Shown here: one piece after another, positions 31,709-42,769 of the stretch
How positions within the stretch are numbered: position 1 is the first letter of the stretch
How the letters are laid out: each line of letters begins with the position of its first letter
Assembly (NCBI GenBank): GCA_020466095.1
Contig: CM035808.1
Location: 69,956,829 to 70,020,828 of the forward strand
Source: Chlorops oryzae
Taxonomy: Eukaryota > Arthropoda > Insecta > Diptera > Chloropidae
Length of the DNA: 64,000 nt
Direction of reading: 5' to 3'
Notes under the pieces: model-generated
Database searches by the model: none
What the model saw: the letters and a program-made list of their open reading frames with translations, nothing else
Told to the model about the DNA's origin: nothing
Translations under genes and position numbers: made by a program

Positions 31709-32385
31709 AAGAGTATTCCCTTAAAGGTGTATTTGCCTCGAAAACCTCGAAAATTCACGAGCCTCGAAAATGACCTGTCAAATTTGGTTCGAAAAATTTT
31801 TACACGCCAGCTTCGAAAACTTTCAAGTCAAATTGGTCGCGTATTTGGCTCGTATTTCGAAGCGTAAGTTGTAGTGTTGCCCTGAAACCTAAATTAAAAC
31901 TACTAAATGCCCTACAATAAGAACTAAATACTTGATAAGAACACATTCTCAATACTAATAACAGCTTGATGTTTATTTTTATAAAAATGAACATTATAAT
32001 AGTGAAAAATATTTTTGAGAAATAAAAATAATTTAGTTTAAGTATTTGCCTATGAGAAAACGAGACTTACCCCCCTATTTTGAATTCATACGATACACGA
32101 TAAACGCTTGCAGTCTATTATGCCATATTACGAATTGAAATTTATCGTATTATACCTGACAGTTAGCGTTTATCGTATATCGTTAAAATATGGTATTGCG
32201 ATACGATACGTACCGTATCAGCTGTTCAATTTTAAACGCATGCAATCGGATGAAAAATTGTGTACGATACGCAGAAAAATATTGAAATTGTAGAATTTTT
32301 TACTCTTTACAAAAAATGTAAGTGCTAAAGGGAGTAAATAGAATTTTTGAATGAAATTGAATCGAATAGTGCAAGTTTTTTAGGC

Positions 32386-33135
32386 CAATAAGTTTACATC
32401 GGCTAAGCCGATTGCACACATATCTTTTCCTCAGCCTAAAATATGTTGAAACATTACCTTAACAAAAAATCCCGCCGTTTTCGTTGTTCTAGCTACACAT
32501 TATCTGTACTTCGATTTAGCTTCACAAACTCGAAATTATATTTAACAGGTTGGCTGATAAGTCCCCGGTCTGACACATAGATGGCGTCGCTAGTATTAAA
32601 TGCATATTATTTTTATATAGTGGCAACCTTCAAATGATTCGTGTCAAAATTTGACGTCTGTAAGTCAATTAGTTTGTGAGATACAGCGTCTTTTGTGAAG
32701 CAACTTTTGTTATTGTGAAAAAAAATGGAAAAAAAGGAATTTCGTGTTTTGATAAAATACTGTTTTCTGAAGGGAAAAAATACAGTGGAAGCAAAAACTT
32801 GGCTTGATAATGAGTTAATATCGTTGTATCGCTCTTGAAGGGAACTATGTTGAATAATAAAAACGAATTTTGACAAAAAAATGTGTTTTTCTTTGTTAGA
32901 CCGGGGACTTATCAGCCAACCTGTTAAGTAGAAATTTTTTGCGAATGGTGGGCATGGTCAAATTTTAACCGTTAGAGTACATTTTGTCTAGCAGCGAAAT
33001 GCTCAACTCAAAATAGTGAAAATCAAATTTTTGCGAACTTCGCGAATGGTGGTCATGGTCAAATTTTAACCGCTAGAGGACATTTTCTCTAGCAGCAAAA
33101 TACTCAATTCAAAATAGTGAAAATACATTTTTTGT
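32386..33135 (-). repeat. R1 family repeat split by a mariner derivative
   Basis: The leader with hairpin (ACATCGGCTAAGCCGATTG, 32395-32413) runs to ACTCGAAATTATA. The mariner derivative occupies 32545-32924. Then tandem units (GGTGGTCATGGTCAAATTTT, GAGGACATTTTCTCTAGC) continue to about 33135. Confidence 0.78.
32545..32924 (+). mobile_element. Himar1-like mariner deletion derivative, copy C, 380 bp
   Basis: Both Himar1-type ends and flanking TA are intact. The transposase is reduced to its first 29 or so codons (MEKKEFRVLIKYCFLKGKNT ... LDNE) joined to the last few codons (CIALEGNYVE-like). It could in principle be moved by a transposase supplied elsewhere, since both ends are present. Confidence 0.93.
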
Positions 33136-33713
33136 GAGTTTTGTGGGGCTCATTTCCAAAGGATTTGAAGCATCCCTTAATTGCCTTGTTGCGACTGCCT
33201 CAATGCGGGTCTCATTTTCATTTGGAGTTATAAAAAAGGCAATCGATGTTGAGGTAAACATTTGGATTTAATTTTTTATTTTTGAAATTCAACTGACACC
33301 TCTTTTGAAAATATGTGTTACAATTTGACAATAACAGCTGTTTTCAAAAAAAAAGTAAACATACATCACTGACACTACCCAATTGCAAATCTATCGGGCG
33401 TGTAAAAACGATAATATCAAAATTGATTTCATACGATACGCTTCCAAGCGTTTATCGTCTATCGTATGGAAATTCATAAGAGGGGGGTTACAGTATTAAA
33501 AAATACGGGAAAATAGCACTGTTCTTGCATTTGAAATGGCCCACACTTTTTGAAAACAGCTGAAACAAAATCGAATGGAGGAGGTGGTAAGCGATGTTAT
33601 TCAATTTCAATAAATGAATAAAAAATATATATTTTGCAGATATTGGAGAAAATAGGTCTTTCATATTGCTTCCTGCAATAAAAAAAAATTATATGTGATT
33701 GAAGGACAAATCA

Positions 33714-33824
33714 TCAGTATCCTACACCATCACTTAGTTCAACTATTTCGAGCATCATTAAATCAGTTGCTGCTTTTTGTTCAAGAAATTCAATTACTTC
33801 AATCTTTTCACTTTTCCCCGGCAT
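33714..33824 (-). CDS. 36-codon frame, unrecognised
   Basis: On the minus strand ATG at 33824 opens MPGKSEKIEVIEFLEQKAAT and ends at TGA 33714. It lies near the right end of the 31709-33999 element and is acidic and helix-like. It may be the beginning of a transposon-encoded protein whose rest is lost; no family is assigned. Confidence 0.25.
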   Translation of the reverse strand: MPGKSEKIEVIEFLEQKAATDLMMLEIVELSDGVGY

Positions 33825-33999
33825 TTTGAACTTGTTAATTTTTTTAATGCACTTCGGTGCATACATTTTTTATATTACAAAATGAGTCCCTGGCCGAACT
33901 GTCAAATATTTAAATTACACAAACTACTCAAAGTTGCAAAAAAGGTGTGTTCCCGAAAAGTTAATGTTTTCATCTTGTCATCTTTAAGGGAATACCCTT

Positions 34000-34669
34000 A
34001 TTTATGAAAACAAAAATTGCGATTTAAAAAAAAAAATCAAAAATCTTATTCCCAAGATTTCGGATTTTTTGAATAATTAAAAATCATATTCCCAAGATGT
34101 CGGATTTTTTGAATAACACAAGCCAACAAATTCAATATTTTCTTTTGGTGCGGCGATTTCGTTCATTATTATGGATAAGTGTGGTATTGGTAATATGAAA
34201 AATGTTTTATTTTTTATTTTTTCCTAGGTGTAGTTTTGGAGCTACCATCAATATTGTGTGAGGTCTTCAGTTGTTTCGCTTTTACGGAAAAATATATATT
34301 TTACTGCTTTGTTAACTTATCACGGTTGATATCGTATCGAAGCTAATATCACGGCCTATCAAAAGACATATTTTTCATGAAGATAGAGCTTGTAGTTCTT
34401 ACGGTGCGACCTTCGCAATTGTAAAAAGTGAGAATTTAAAAAAATTTTCTTCGATTTTTGCAGTTTTTTTTTACCTTTCATGGCATAATCAATTTTTTTA
34501 AATTTTCTTTTGCATGGTTTGAAAGGTGTTTCTTTATACTAAGTCCCAAAGCCAAATCTTTTGATTTACGATTTAAAATGTGGAGGATAAGGGGGGACAT
34601 GACATAAGGCACAAATGACAAAATATATAATATAAGGCACAAGTGACATAAGATTGTAAAGGAATACAT
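34000..34669. other. non-coding stretch with 37-bp repeats
   Basis: Two units of about 37 bp (ATTCCCAAGATTTCGGATTT...) lie at 34045-34118. A third occurs at about 38006-38038, directly upstream of Jockey copy J2. The rest is unrecognised apart from repeated AAGGCACAA(A/G)TGACA at 34600-34640. Confidence 0.45.
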
Positions 34670-37132
34670 TAAACAGAAAAATATCAAAACCCTTCCATGG
34701 CCCGCACAAAGTCCGGATCTAAACCCGATAGAAAACTTTTGGGGTATTCTTAAGAAATCGGTTGCGTCGAAAAAACCTCGAAATAAAGCCTCCTTATGGG
34801 AAATTATCAAGGAGGAGTGGTACGCGATTACCCCAGAAGTTTGCCAAGAGCTAGTCTGCTCAATCAAAGAGTATTAATATATAAAGAGGTGACAATGTAC
34901 TCTATCGGCTCTCTTTGCATTTTGAAAATCATACCACGCATATGGCGATACACTTCGTACCCAATGCCATTTCGTCCCGTCTCATAATGCGAACAGTAAT
35001 TGAAAACAGAAAAACGAAAGGCGAATGTTAGAAGCTTGCGTAAAAGGACAATTCTTGAATGAATTGTGCGTTTGCTTTCGCGCAGAGTATAAGGGATGGA
35101 AATTTTTTTAAGCTTGTGCGCATGCAAAGGCTACTTGACGATACGAAGAAAAAATAGCCGAACAGTGTGCAATATTTGACTATTTCAAATCTTTCTTCAG
35201 ACAAGTCCTATTTTACTTAATATTGATATAATTTTTATAGTAAAATAAAAAATGAAATGTTATCAAATTGTTTCTAGACATTAAGAAAGCTATTTTGCTG
35301 AATTTTATATTCATAATTTATAGTTCATGAAAATTTTTTTATAAAATGAAAGGAAGAGACTCGATATTTGCACACTGTATCATACTTTTGAAATTTTTTT
35401 TAGTAGGATTGATTGAAATGAGCAAAATTCGTTCGTGGAAGGACGGTGGAAGGGAAAAGAAGTTCTATATGTATGAGCATAACAATGCTTGTATGTATTT
35501 AAAATGGAATGATTTTGCTTGTTTACATTCGATGGTGCAAATACGATGTCCGTTGAAGACCCATAAAAAAGTTTTTTGAAAATTTCAACTTTGCTGTTGA
35601 CTTCAACAATATTTTCTCTTACATTTAAATTTAATATTTTGGTAATATTCAAAAAAATCCTTATATTAGTTGAAAAAATTTCAATATAAAGGCAATGCAA
35701 CAAGTCTTCTAAAATTAATTTTTAATTTAGCCCCACCTTAAAGGGAGTATTTTTACAGCTGAAAATACTAATTTCAGCAGAGAAAACATTTTAAAGAGAT
35801 TTAATTGTTAATATCAAAAGTAAAATTACATTAGCATCAGAAAAACATCAGGAAAAAAAAAATTTCGATTGCTAAAATTTACATTTCGTAATAGCTATGC
35901 TTGCACCCTAGGCCCGAAAAAATATTAAAGTAATTAAAATTAAAATATTAAAAGGGTCGAATTAAAACTAAAAAAAACAAGCACATAATGTTACAAAAGG
36001 TAATCAAAGCGACCAAGCTTCGACTTTTTCGCATTTAGCGCCGCGCAAGTCACCCTACAGAACCATACGGTAGTGACTTTGCATTGGTCACGTAGAAACA
36101 GGAAAACGACATAAGCCACCGACTCGAAAAACGATTTTTGAATTTTTCAGGCGCACACACAAACTCATATATGCGCATAAGTAAGGCACGCAATCGAAAG
36201 AATAACAGCACAGCGGCTGAACTGCCGAAAAACTATAAGGAATGAAAACCGGTTCTCAATGCGTAAAGGCGAGAAGTCAGATTTTCGTTTTTGTCTTGAT
36301 CCATTAACCCAGCCGGAAATGTCCCGGTGAATCAATGATTTCAGCATGACATAGAGCCGTGACTGCTCCTGATTATACACCAACTTTCTAATGAAATTTA
36401 CACACAAACGGCTTGGCCGTCATCAGAGTACAAGTCACGAATTAGTCATCGACAGTGGAGTAGATCTACTCCGTCGTATCGATACCTTTATCGATGACAA
36501 TGCCATTGGAGTTGCGATGAACAATATTACCTCTCGATGACATTGCCATTGCAATTGAAAAGTACTCAAATTTTCCCCATGATATTCTTGGTAAAAAAAT
36601 TAATGAATTGGTCATTTATGAGAAAATTTCTGGCTGGGAATGAATTCTTACGTTTCGAGTGTCCAAAGAGTATTTAATATATCAATTTGAATTTTTCAGT
36701 GGCCGAAAATTGCAAAGGCTAAATACAAACGTACGTATGTAGATTGGCGCACACACAAACTCATATATGCGCATAAGCGCGGCACGCAATCGAAAGAATA
36801 ACAGAACAATCGCGCGACTGCCGAAAAACTATGAATGAAAACCGTTTCTCAATGCGTAAAGGCGAGAAGTCAGATTTTCGTTTTTGTTTTGATCCTTTCT
36901 ATCAATTCCTACATTTCGAGTGTCTTTCTTTCCTCGATTTCATGCTTTGTGAGCGTTTCATTTGCCAAAGCATAGTGTATCCTCATCTACGTGGTATCAT
37001 CGAGAACGAGTGAAAAATGGGATTTGCCATAGAGTACGTTGGCGTCTCTTATATATATTAATACTCTTTGGCTCAATGTACAACAGATGCGCGGAAGTCA
37101 TACGTCAAAAGGGTTTTCCAACCAAGTATTGA
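34670..37132 (+). pseudogene. Tc1-type transposase C-terminus, split by a 2.2-kb insertion
   Basis: 34670-34864 reads IKQKNIKTLPWPAQSPDLNP followed by IENFWGILKKSV and on to TPEVCQELVCS. After the insertion (34865-37070) and its 7-bp duplication the frame resumes MYNRCAEVIRQKGFPTKY and stops at 37130-37132. SPDLNPIEN contains the last D and E of the DD34E catalytic region. It joins without any frame loss, so the coding tail was intact when the insertion occurred. The N-terminal part with the first catalytic aspartates is absent upstream. The element ends are not clearly defined. Confidence 0.88.
34865..37070. mobile_element. 2.2-kb element with CAAAGAGTATTAATATA ends and 7-bp duplication, copy 1
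   Basis: The left end CAAAGAGTATTAATATA and the right end TATTAATACTCTTTG are inverted. GCTCAAT is duplicated exactly at 34858-34864 and 37071-37077, and the interrupted Tc1 reading frame proves the insertion. No transposase recognised; short frames at 35346-35579 and 36831-37013 are of unknown meaning. A 160-bp block (GCGCACACACAAACTC...) is repeated at about 36150 and 36747, an internal duplication not present in copy 2. 7-bp duplications are known for 1360/ProtoP elements of the P superfamily, but the family is not established here. Confidence 0.88.
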
Positions 37133-38112
37133 CAAAGCACTCAGGTATTTTTTTATTGGAAGTGAGTTTTTCTTAGACTTAACAGTTTTTTTTGCAGGTG
37201 ACTTAATTATGTGAGCTCATTGTTAAGAATCAACTAATCAATTAAGCGCCGCATTTCCTTTGTTTTACAAAAGATTTTGAATGAAATATTTTTAAGTTGA
37301 ATAAGAGGGCGAAATGTATTGAACTAAAACAAAAAAATTCAATTTTGTACTATTTAACACGATCGAATTCGCCATAAACAATTTTGGTACAAGAGTGACT
37401 TAATTGTATGAGCACAAGTGTAGGTCTGAAAAGAGCCTAATGTAAGAGCGTTTTTTGAGTAAACACATAAAATTGAGCATTTTCGGATCATCCGGAAATC
37501 CTCATTAAGCACGGGCACAGAAAAAGCTTCATTTGGAAGGTGAAAGCAATTTTATCTCTGTCCGAAAAGAGTATCCGAAAGCGCTCATATTGCTTGCTGG
37601 GTAATATTCAAAAGCGTGTTTTGACTGCTGGATAGAATTGCAGCATGTTGAATGTTGTTCAAAATTGATGTTAGCAAGCTAATTATTAACACCATTCCGG
37701 TTGCTTTCATTTTTTGCAATTTGTGACGTCTCAACAATAACATGCATAACATTTTTTTCTGGTCATTTTCCATTTTGCAGCTTTTGAATGAAACAAATGT
37801 GAAAAGTTGTTCGAAAATCAATCCAAAACAAAAAACAGCTGTTTGAAGTCGTAAATTCAGAAACGGACAGTCTGAAAGGGTTTTTGATAAATTCAACTAA
37901 ATGAGCTAGATTCAGATTTTAAATTCATAGTCTGAAAAGCCTATAAGCTAACATAAAATAACCAATAGAAAAAAGGGCATGGAAAAAAATTTTTTTTTTC
38001 ATTGTGTAATCATATTCCCAAGATTTCGGATTTTTTGATTAAAAGTCGAGATATCCTATTAGAAATTGGTATGGAAATAATCAGCGGCTGCAGGAGATTA
38101 GATTAGGAAATC
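37133..38112. other. non-coding interval before Jockey copy J2
   Basis: It contains GTGACTTAATTATGTGAGC (37199) and GTGACTTAATTGTATGAGC (37386), probably terminal or subterminal repeats of the Tc1 element. Around 38006 it has one copy of the 37-bp repeat. No gene recognised. Confidence 0.4.
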
Positions 38113-39325
38113 TTTGGCAACCCTTGCCAAAGAGTGAACAACATATTTCGCGCTCCATAAACAATAAATTATATTAACAATAAAAATAATTTATCGTGCA
38201 TCAATCGTTAATTTGAGCCAAGTTCAGAAGTATTCTGCAAGGAGGAATACAGTGTTGCTGTGCCGCTCCAGCAGTAAATTGTGTATTGAAACACAAAATA
38301 AGGATAAGTATAGTGATTATACATACTTACATACGTATATTATTTGTTATCGTCCAACTCCTAGGAACGATAGAAAGAGACACTTGGTATCTGCAGCTGC
38401 TGCAGCAGCTAGCTGTTCTGCCCGAAAGTGATGCCAATCGGCCACAGTCCACCGTCTAATAGTCGCGACACAAACCAGTAAAAAGCTGGGCTTAATCAAT
38501 ATCCCGGTAGGGAAATTTCAGTAATTCCCTGTAGGGAAAGTACACAAAATTGTGACAATCTGGACCAGTCTACAAGTGAACAGCCAGGTATAAACTAATT
38601 CAAAAATATAAAAATCCAATTCGAAAGGAAGAGATCGAACTCCACCAGTGGAATAATTTCACATAGCGGTAAGGAAAATAGCCCTAACAACACTCCTAAG
38701 AGTATTTTACCACATTCCCCTTTGGACACTCTTCCTTACGATGTAGTTACACTTAATTCGTCCGAACAAAGCCCAATAGTTGTTGAAATCAATAAAGAGC
38801 AAACCAAATAGCAGGCGGTGCTAATCAGTATGCAATATTACGAAGAGGAAAAGAAGCCCTTCCGGAAAAAATGACAACAGGGTCAAACTTAATAAAATCG
38901 AAGATCCTGCTCCCAAAGAAACACTAATTGGTAATCGGTTCGCTCCACTTGCTGCAATGATGAAAATTCAACAGAAAATCAGCCAAAAAAAAGTACTTAA
39001 ACCGCCCCCAATCTATTTGCGCGAGCGGAGCTCGAATGCACTTGTTGCCAAATTAGCTAATTTATTAGGAAATAGCAACTTTCACGTAGTTCTCTTAACT
39101 AGGGGTAATATACATGAAACAAAAATTCAAACAAACACGGAAGATAGTTACCGCAAAGTGGTAAAAGACTTTGAAGGAGCGAATAAAAATTTCAACACAT
39201 ATCAGCTGAAAAGTAGCAAAGGTATTGCAGTTGTGATCAAAGGTATTGAAGCAGATGTTGACACCAACGAAATTAAGAGTGCGCTAGAAGAAAAAGGTTT
39301 TCATGCAAGATCGGTTATAAATATA

Positions 39326-40612
39326 TTAGGTGTAGTAAAAAGAAATCCATTATTTTTGCATTAAATTGAGGGCTTTATTTAAGATAGTTAGAATGACCCG
39401 ATTTAGGTCAAATATGCGCCGTTTTGTTCGATAACTTGTTGCCATTTTAAAGGTAATTTCATTATGCCTCTCTCATAGAAGCCCTCGTTCCTATTAGCAA
39501 AAAATTGAGACAGTCGAATTTCAGAAGCCTCTCTTGAAGCGAATGTTTCACCAGCAAAATTGTTCGCCATGGACAGGAACAGATGGTAATCACTTGGTGC
39601 CAGGTCCGGACTATAAGGTGGATGCAGAAGAACCTCCCAACCAAACTCCCGGAGCTTCTGGCGAGTCACTATCGATGTGTGTGGCCTGGCGTTGTCCTGA
39701 TGGAACACAATTTCTCTCCTATTGGCCAAAGCTGGCCGCTTATGGGCGATTGCTTCCTTCAGACGGTCCAATTGTTGACAGTAGAGTTGCGAGTTAAGAG
39801 TTTTGCCGTATGGGAGCAGCTCATAGTAGATAATTCCCTGCCAATCCCACCAAACACACAGCAAAACCTTCCTGGCCGTCACTCCTGGCTTGGCCACCGT
39901 TTCCGCCGGTTCACCGTGTTGCGACCACGACCGTTTTCGCTTGACGTTGTCGTAAGTGACCAACTTTACATCACCAGTCACCAACCGCTTCAGAAATGGG
40001 TCGATTTTGTTGCGGTTCAGCAGCGATTCGCAGATGGAAATTCGGTCTATGAGGTTTTTTGCGTTAACTCGTGTGGCACCCATACATCGAGCTTCTTTGT
40101 GTATCCAGCCTTATTCAAATGGTTCCGAACGGTTTTTTGTGCAATCTTTAGCTCTTTTGCAATCGAAACAGTGCTAACATGACGGTCGGACTCGATAATT
40201 TCCATGATTTTATCGACATTTTCGACAATTGGCCTTCCAGTGCGTGGTGCATCCTTGACATCGAAGTTACCGGAACGGAATCGACGAAACCAAAATTGCG
40301 CATGATTGGCTGTTACAGTATCAGGTCCATAAACGCTATTCACATTTTCAGCCGCCTGGCTTGCGTTTTCTCCCTTATCGAAGAAAAACTGTAAAATGTA
40401 GCGAATTTTCTCTTTGCTGATGTCCATCTTTGACAAGCTCTCAAACAAAACTGAATCAATCAATCAAAAAAGTGTCAAAAAAGCTTTTTTAGTAGGAACT
40501 GTCATCTTTCTAATGCCCCCTAGCGGAACACGATCGGACTTATACAACGCGAGATGCAGATAAATAACGCCATCTATTGGAAAAATAATGGATTTCTTTT
40601 TACTACACCTAA
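39326..40612 (-). mobile_element. mariner, copy 2 of the TTAGGTGTAG family, inserted in J2 ORF1
   Basis: 1287 bp with ends TTAGGTGTAGTAAAAA and complement, flanked by TA (39324-39325, 40613-40614). The intact Jockey at 58191-58210 shows the empty site (ATAAATATATTTAATAAAG), proving the limits and the TA duplication. One base shorter than copy 1, matching the single-base loss in its gene. Confidence 0.96.
39403..40427 (-). pseudogene. mariner transposase, one single-base frameshift
   Basis: From ATG 40427 (MDISKEKIRYILQFFFDKGE) the frame includes the helix-turn-helix (NHAQFWFRRFRSGNFDVKDA) and WVPHELTQK. It is lost in a run of six A's near 40057-40062, where copy 1 has seven. The remaining 226-codon frame gives TGDVKLVTYDN, HQDNARPHTS and YSPDLAPSDYHLF. 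The E-K-W after the first catalytic D is changed to V-K-L. No other stop exists. At 1025 nt it is one base short of copy 1's 1026. A real mutation or a homopolymer read error would both fit. Confidence 0.93.
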
Positions 40613-42200
40613 TATTTAACAAAGCAAAAATTCCTAAGCCTATGTTTAAAGTTGATCTGTTGCCGGACAACTTAAAACTTAAAAAATATGAAATCCATCC
40701 GATATACAATTTGAAATTCCTGTTGCATCGTAAAATAAGGGTAGAAATGGTCTCATACAATGTGCCAACTGTCAAGAACTTGGACACACAAAATCTTATT
40801 TTACATTGTGCACCGTGTGTGTAATATGTGGCGAACTTCATCACAGCTCAGTGCGCGATAAAAAATCAAACAATGAACGCAAATTATTTATATGTAGTAA
40901 CTGTCAAGGAAACCATACTGCAAATTTCAGAGGTCTTCTAGTTTATCAAGATCTGAAAAAGCGAATCAATATTAAAAAAAGAATCGGCGCGTAATCCTAC
41001 AAAAAATATTACTGTTTCGGTACCATTATCCTCTCACAACCTTAATTTCATCCCTCTTACCCCAGGAGTTTCTTATGCACATGCAGTAAAAACCGTGACC
41101 CCTATTAGTCCTCCAACTAACACGAATAGCAGTCTTGAGGTAATGATATCTACTCTAACTCAAAGTTTGTCCCAATTTATGCAATCGATGCAAAGCTCAC
41201 TCCACAAAATTGTGCAAATGCAAACACAAATAATGACAGCACTTTTGGCTAATATATGAAGGTCTTTAAAATTTTTGCATGGAATTCGAACGGGTAAACC
41301 AACCACAAGCTAGAAATTCAGAATTTCTTAAATCAGGAAGAAGTTAACGTTATGCTTCTCTCTGAAACACATTTAACCAACAAAAATTATTTCTCAATCC
41401 CCGGGTATATATTTTATCAAACCAACCACCCAGATGGCAAGGCGCATGGAGACTTATTAGAAGAAGAATACAACATATTCTTCTAGATTCGTACAGTTAT
41501 GATTTATTTCAGGCAACAACGCTTTGCGTATTTTTAAGAGGTAAAAATCTTGATTTATCAGCGATTTATTGTCCACCCCGTTTTAGCATAACGGAAAAAA
41601 TGTTCTTAGACTTCTTTAAGACATTAGGTGATAAGTTCCTAGCAGCTGGAGACTATAATGCAAAGCACACATTCTGGGGCTCCAGAACATGCAGTCCTAA
41701 GGGTAAACAATTATACAAGGCAATTGTCAATAAAAATAAATCTCTTGACTTTGTATATCCCAGACAGCCGACTTATAAAGGTTTTGCAAGAGAGCTTATT
41801 TCCACAAAAGCATCAACCGACCTCTCCCCGGATCATTCCCCGATTGTATTCGTTTTGAACAAATATCCGAAAGAAGTTGAACGCACACCCAGCTCAACAG
41901 ATGCAGGTACAAATTGGTTAAAATACAAAAAGTTTATAAGTGCGCATATTCATACTAACTATAAAATTGAATGCATTGATCATATTGACGATGCCGTAAC
42001 TGATTTTAACTCTTATTTAAAATCAGCAGCGCAAAATTCGAGTCCTCATACTAAATATAGAACAAACAAAACTTTCTCTAATAGGAAAATTGAAAATCTC
42101 GTCGCAGAAACACGAATATTCAGGCGCGAATGGCAACGGTCCCGTTCCCCGTTGGCCAAAAACAAGCTAAAGGAAGTCGAAAAAAAAACTAAGAGAAACT

Positions 42201-42769
42201 GTTAATGTCAGGGACAATAAATGCAAACGTACCTGTTTGTGATAACGACGGAACGAGGGAACTTCTTTTATTTTTTTTGTGGATTAGCTGTTTGCGCGAC
42301 GCGAGTGATGATTTAAGTTGACTTAAATTAAATACTTGAAAATTAGTGCCTTCGTGGCGGTTTCATCTTATTGGTTAAATATTTAAATACAATTAATTTC
42401 GGCCTTCGTGGCGAATGAAAATTTATGGAAAAAAGTCAGATTTTGTCTTCACACTTTAATTTGGTCTTCGTGGCGACTTATTTTCTTTTTTGTTGTTTTT
42501 TTTTTTGTTTTGTTTTACTTTACGATACTTTATAAATTTCACGAGATTTCTTGATTTTATTTACAAACTTATGATTTTAGTTTTTTTTTTTGTTTGTTTT
42601 TCTATTCGGTTTTTTAATGTTGCGGACGACGACGCGCGCTCCTTTTCCATTGATCGAAAACTGTGCCGTCGCTGGAGGTCGAGCTGTTGAGTGTGAGAGC
42701 AGAAATTTTCATTAAGTTGATTCGGCTAAAGGCTCGCCTCCAAAGCGGCTACGGCGAAAAACGGACAGC
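42201..42769. mobile_element. probable solo LTR, 569 bp, AACT duplication
   Basis: A foreign 569-bp segment splits J2 ORF2 between KKTKR and ATLNREKESK. AACT stands on both sides (42197-42200, 42770-42773). It contains three copies of TTCGTGGCG (about 42352, 42405, 42466) and T-rich tracts, no inverted termini and no ORF. A 4-bp duplication without terminal inverted repeats suits a solo LTR of a Gypsy-like element. Orientation unknown. Confidence 0.55.

Larger units (their letters stand above)
32070..33487. mobile_element. 1.4-kb MITE with CCCCCCT ends and TTA duplication
   Basis: The ends CCCCCCTATTTTGAATTC and the complement of CCCCCCTCTTATGAATTT are flanked by TTA (32067-32069, 33488-33490). 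Similarity of the two arms continues about 45 bp through CATACGATA and CGATAAACGCTTG. The 3-bp TTA and C/G-run ends suit PIF/Harbinger. R1 and a mariner derivative fill its interior. Confidence 0.8.
31709..33999. mobile_element. 2.3-kb element with AAGAGTATTCCCTTAAAG ends
   Basis: The left end AAGAGTATTCCCTTAAAG is mirrored at the right by the complement of AAGGGTATTCCCTTAAAG (one mismatch). ATT flanks both ends (31706-31708, 34000-34002). It contains a second element (32070-33487) and a small minus-strand frame at 33714-33824. The left part holds several CCTCGAAAA repeats (31740-31800). The superfamily is uncertain. Confidence 0.6.
38500..41259 (+). pseudogene. Jockey J2 ORF1 (gag-like), interrupted by a mariner
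   Basis: The N-terminal part is decayed. From about 38957 the frame reads PPPIYLRERSSNALVAKL and on to GFHARSVINI, where the mariner enters at codon 314 of the intact protein. It resumes at 40613 with FNKAKIPKPMFKVDLLPDN. Zinc-knuckle remnants follow (CVICGELHHSSV, CSNCQGNHTAN). The tail ends in TQIMTALLANI at the ATGA where ORF2 begins (41256-41259). ORF1 binds RNA in this family. Several frame changes rule out function. Confidence 0.88.

Noticed and set aside
34478..34867. 129-codon minus-strand frame
   Set aside because: It lies antisense to the Tc1 transposase tail, which explains the open frame.
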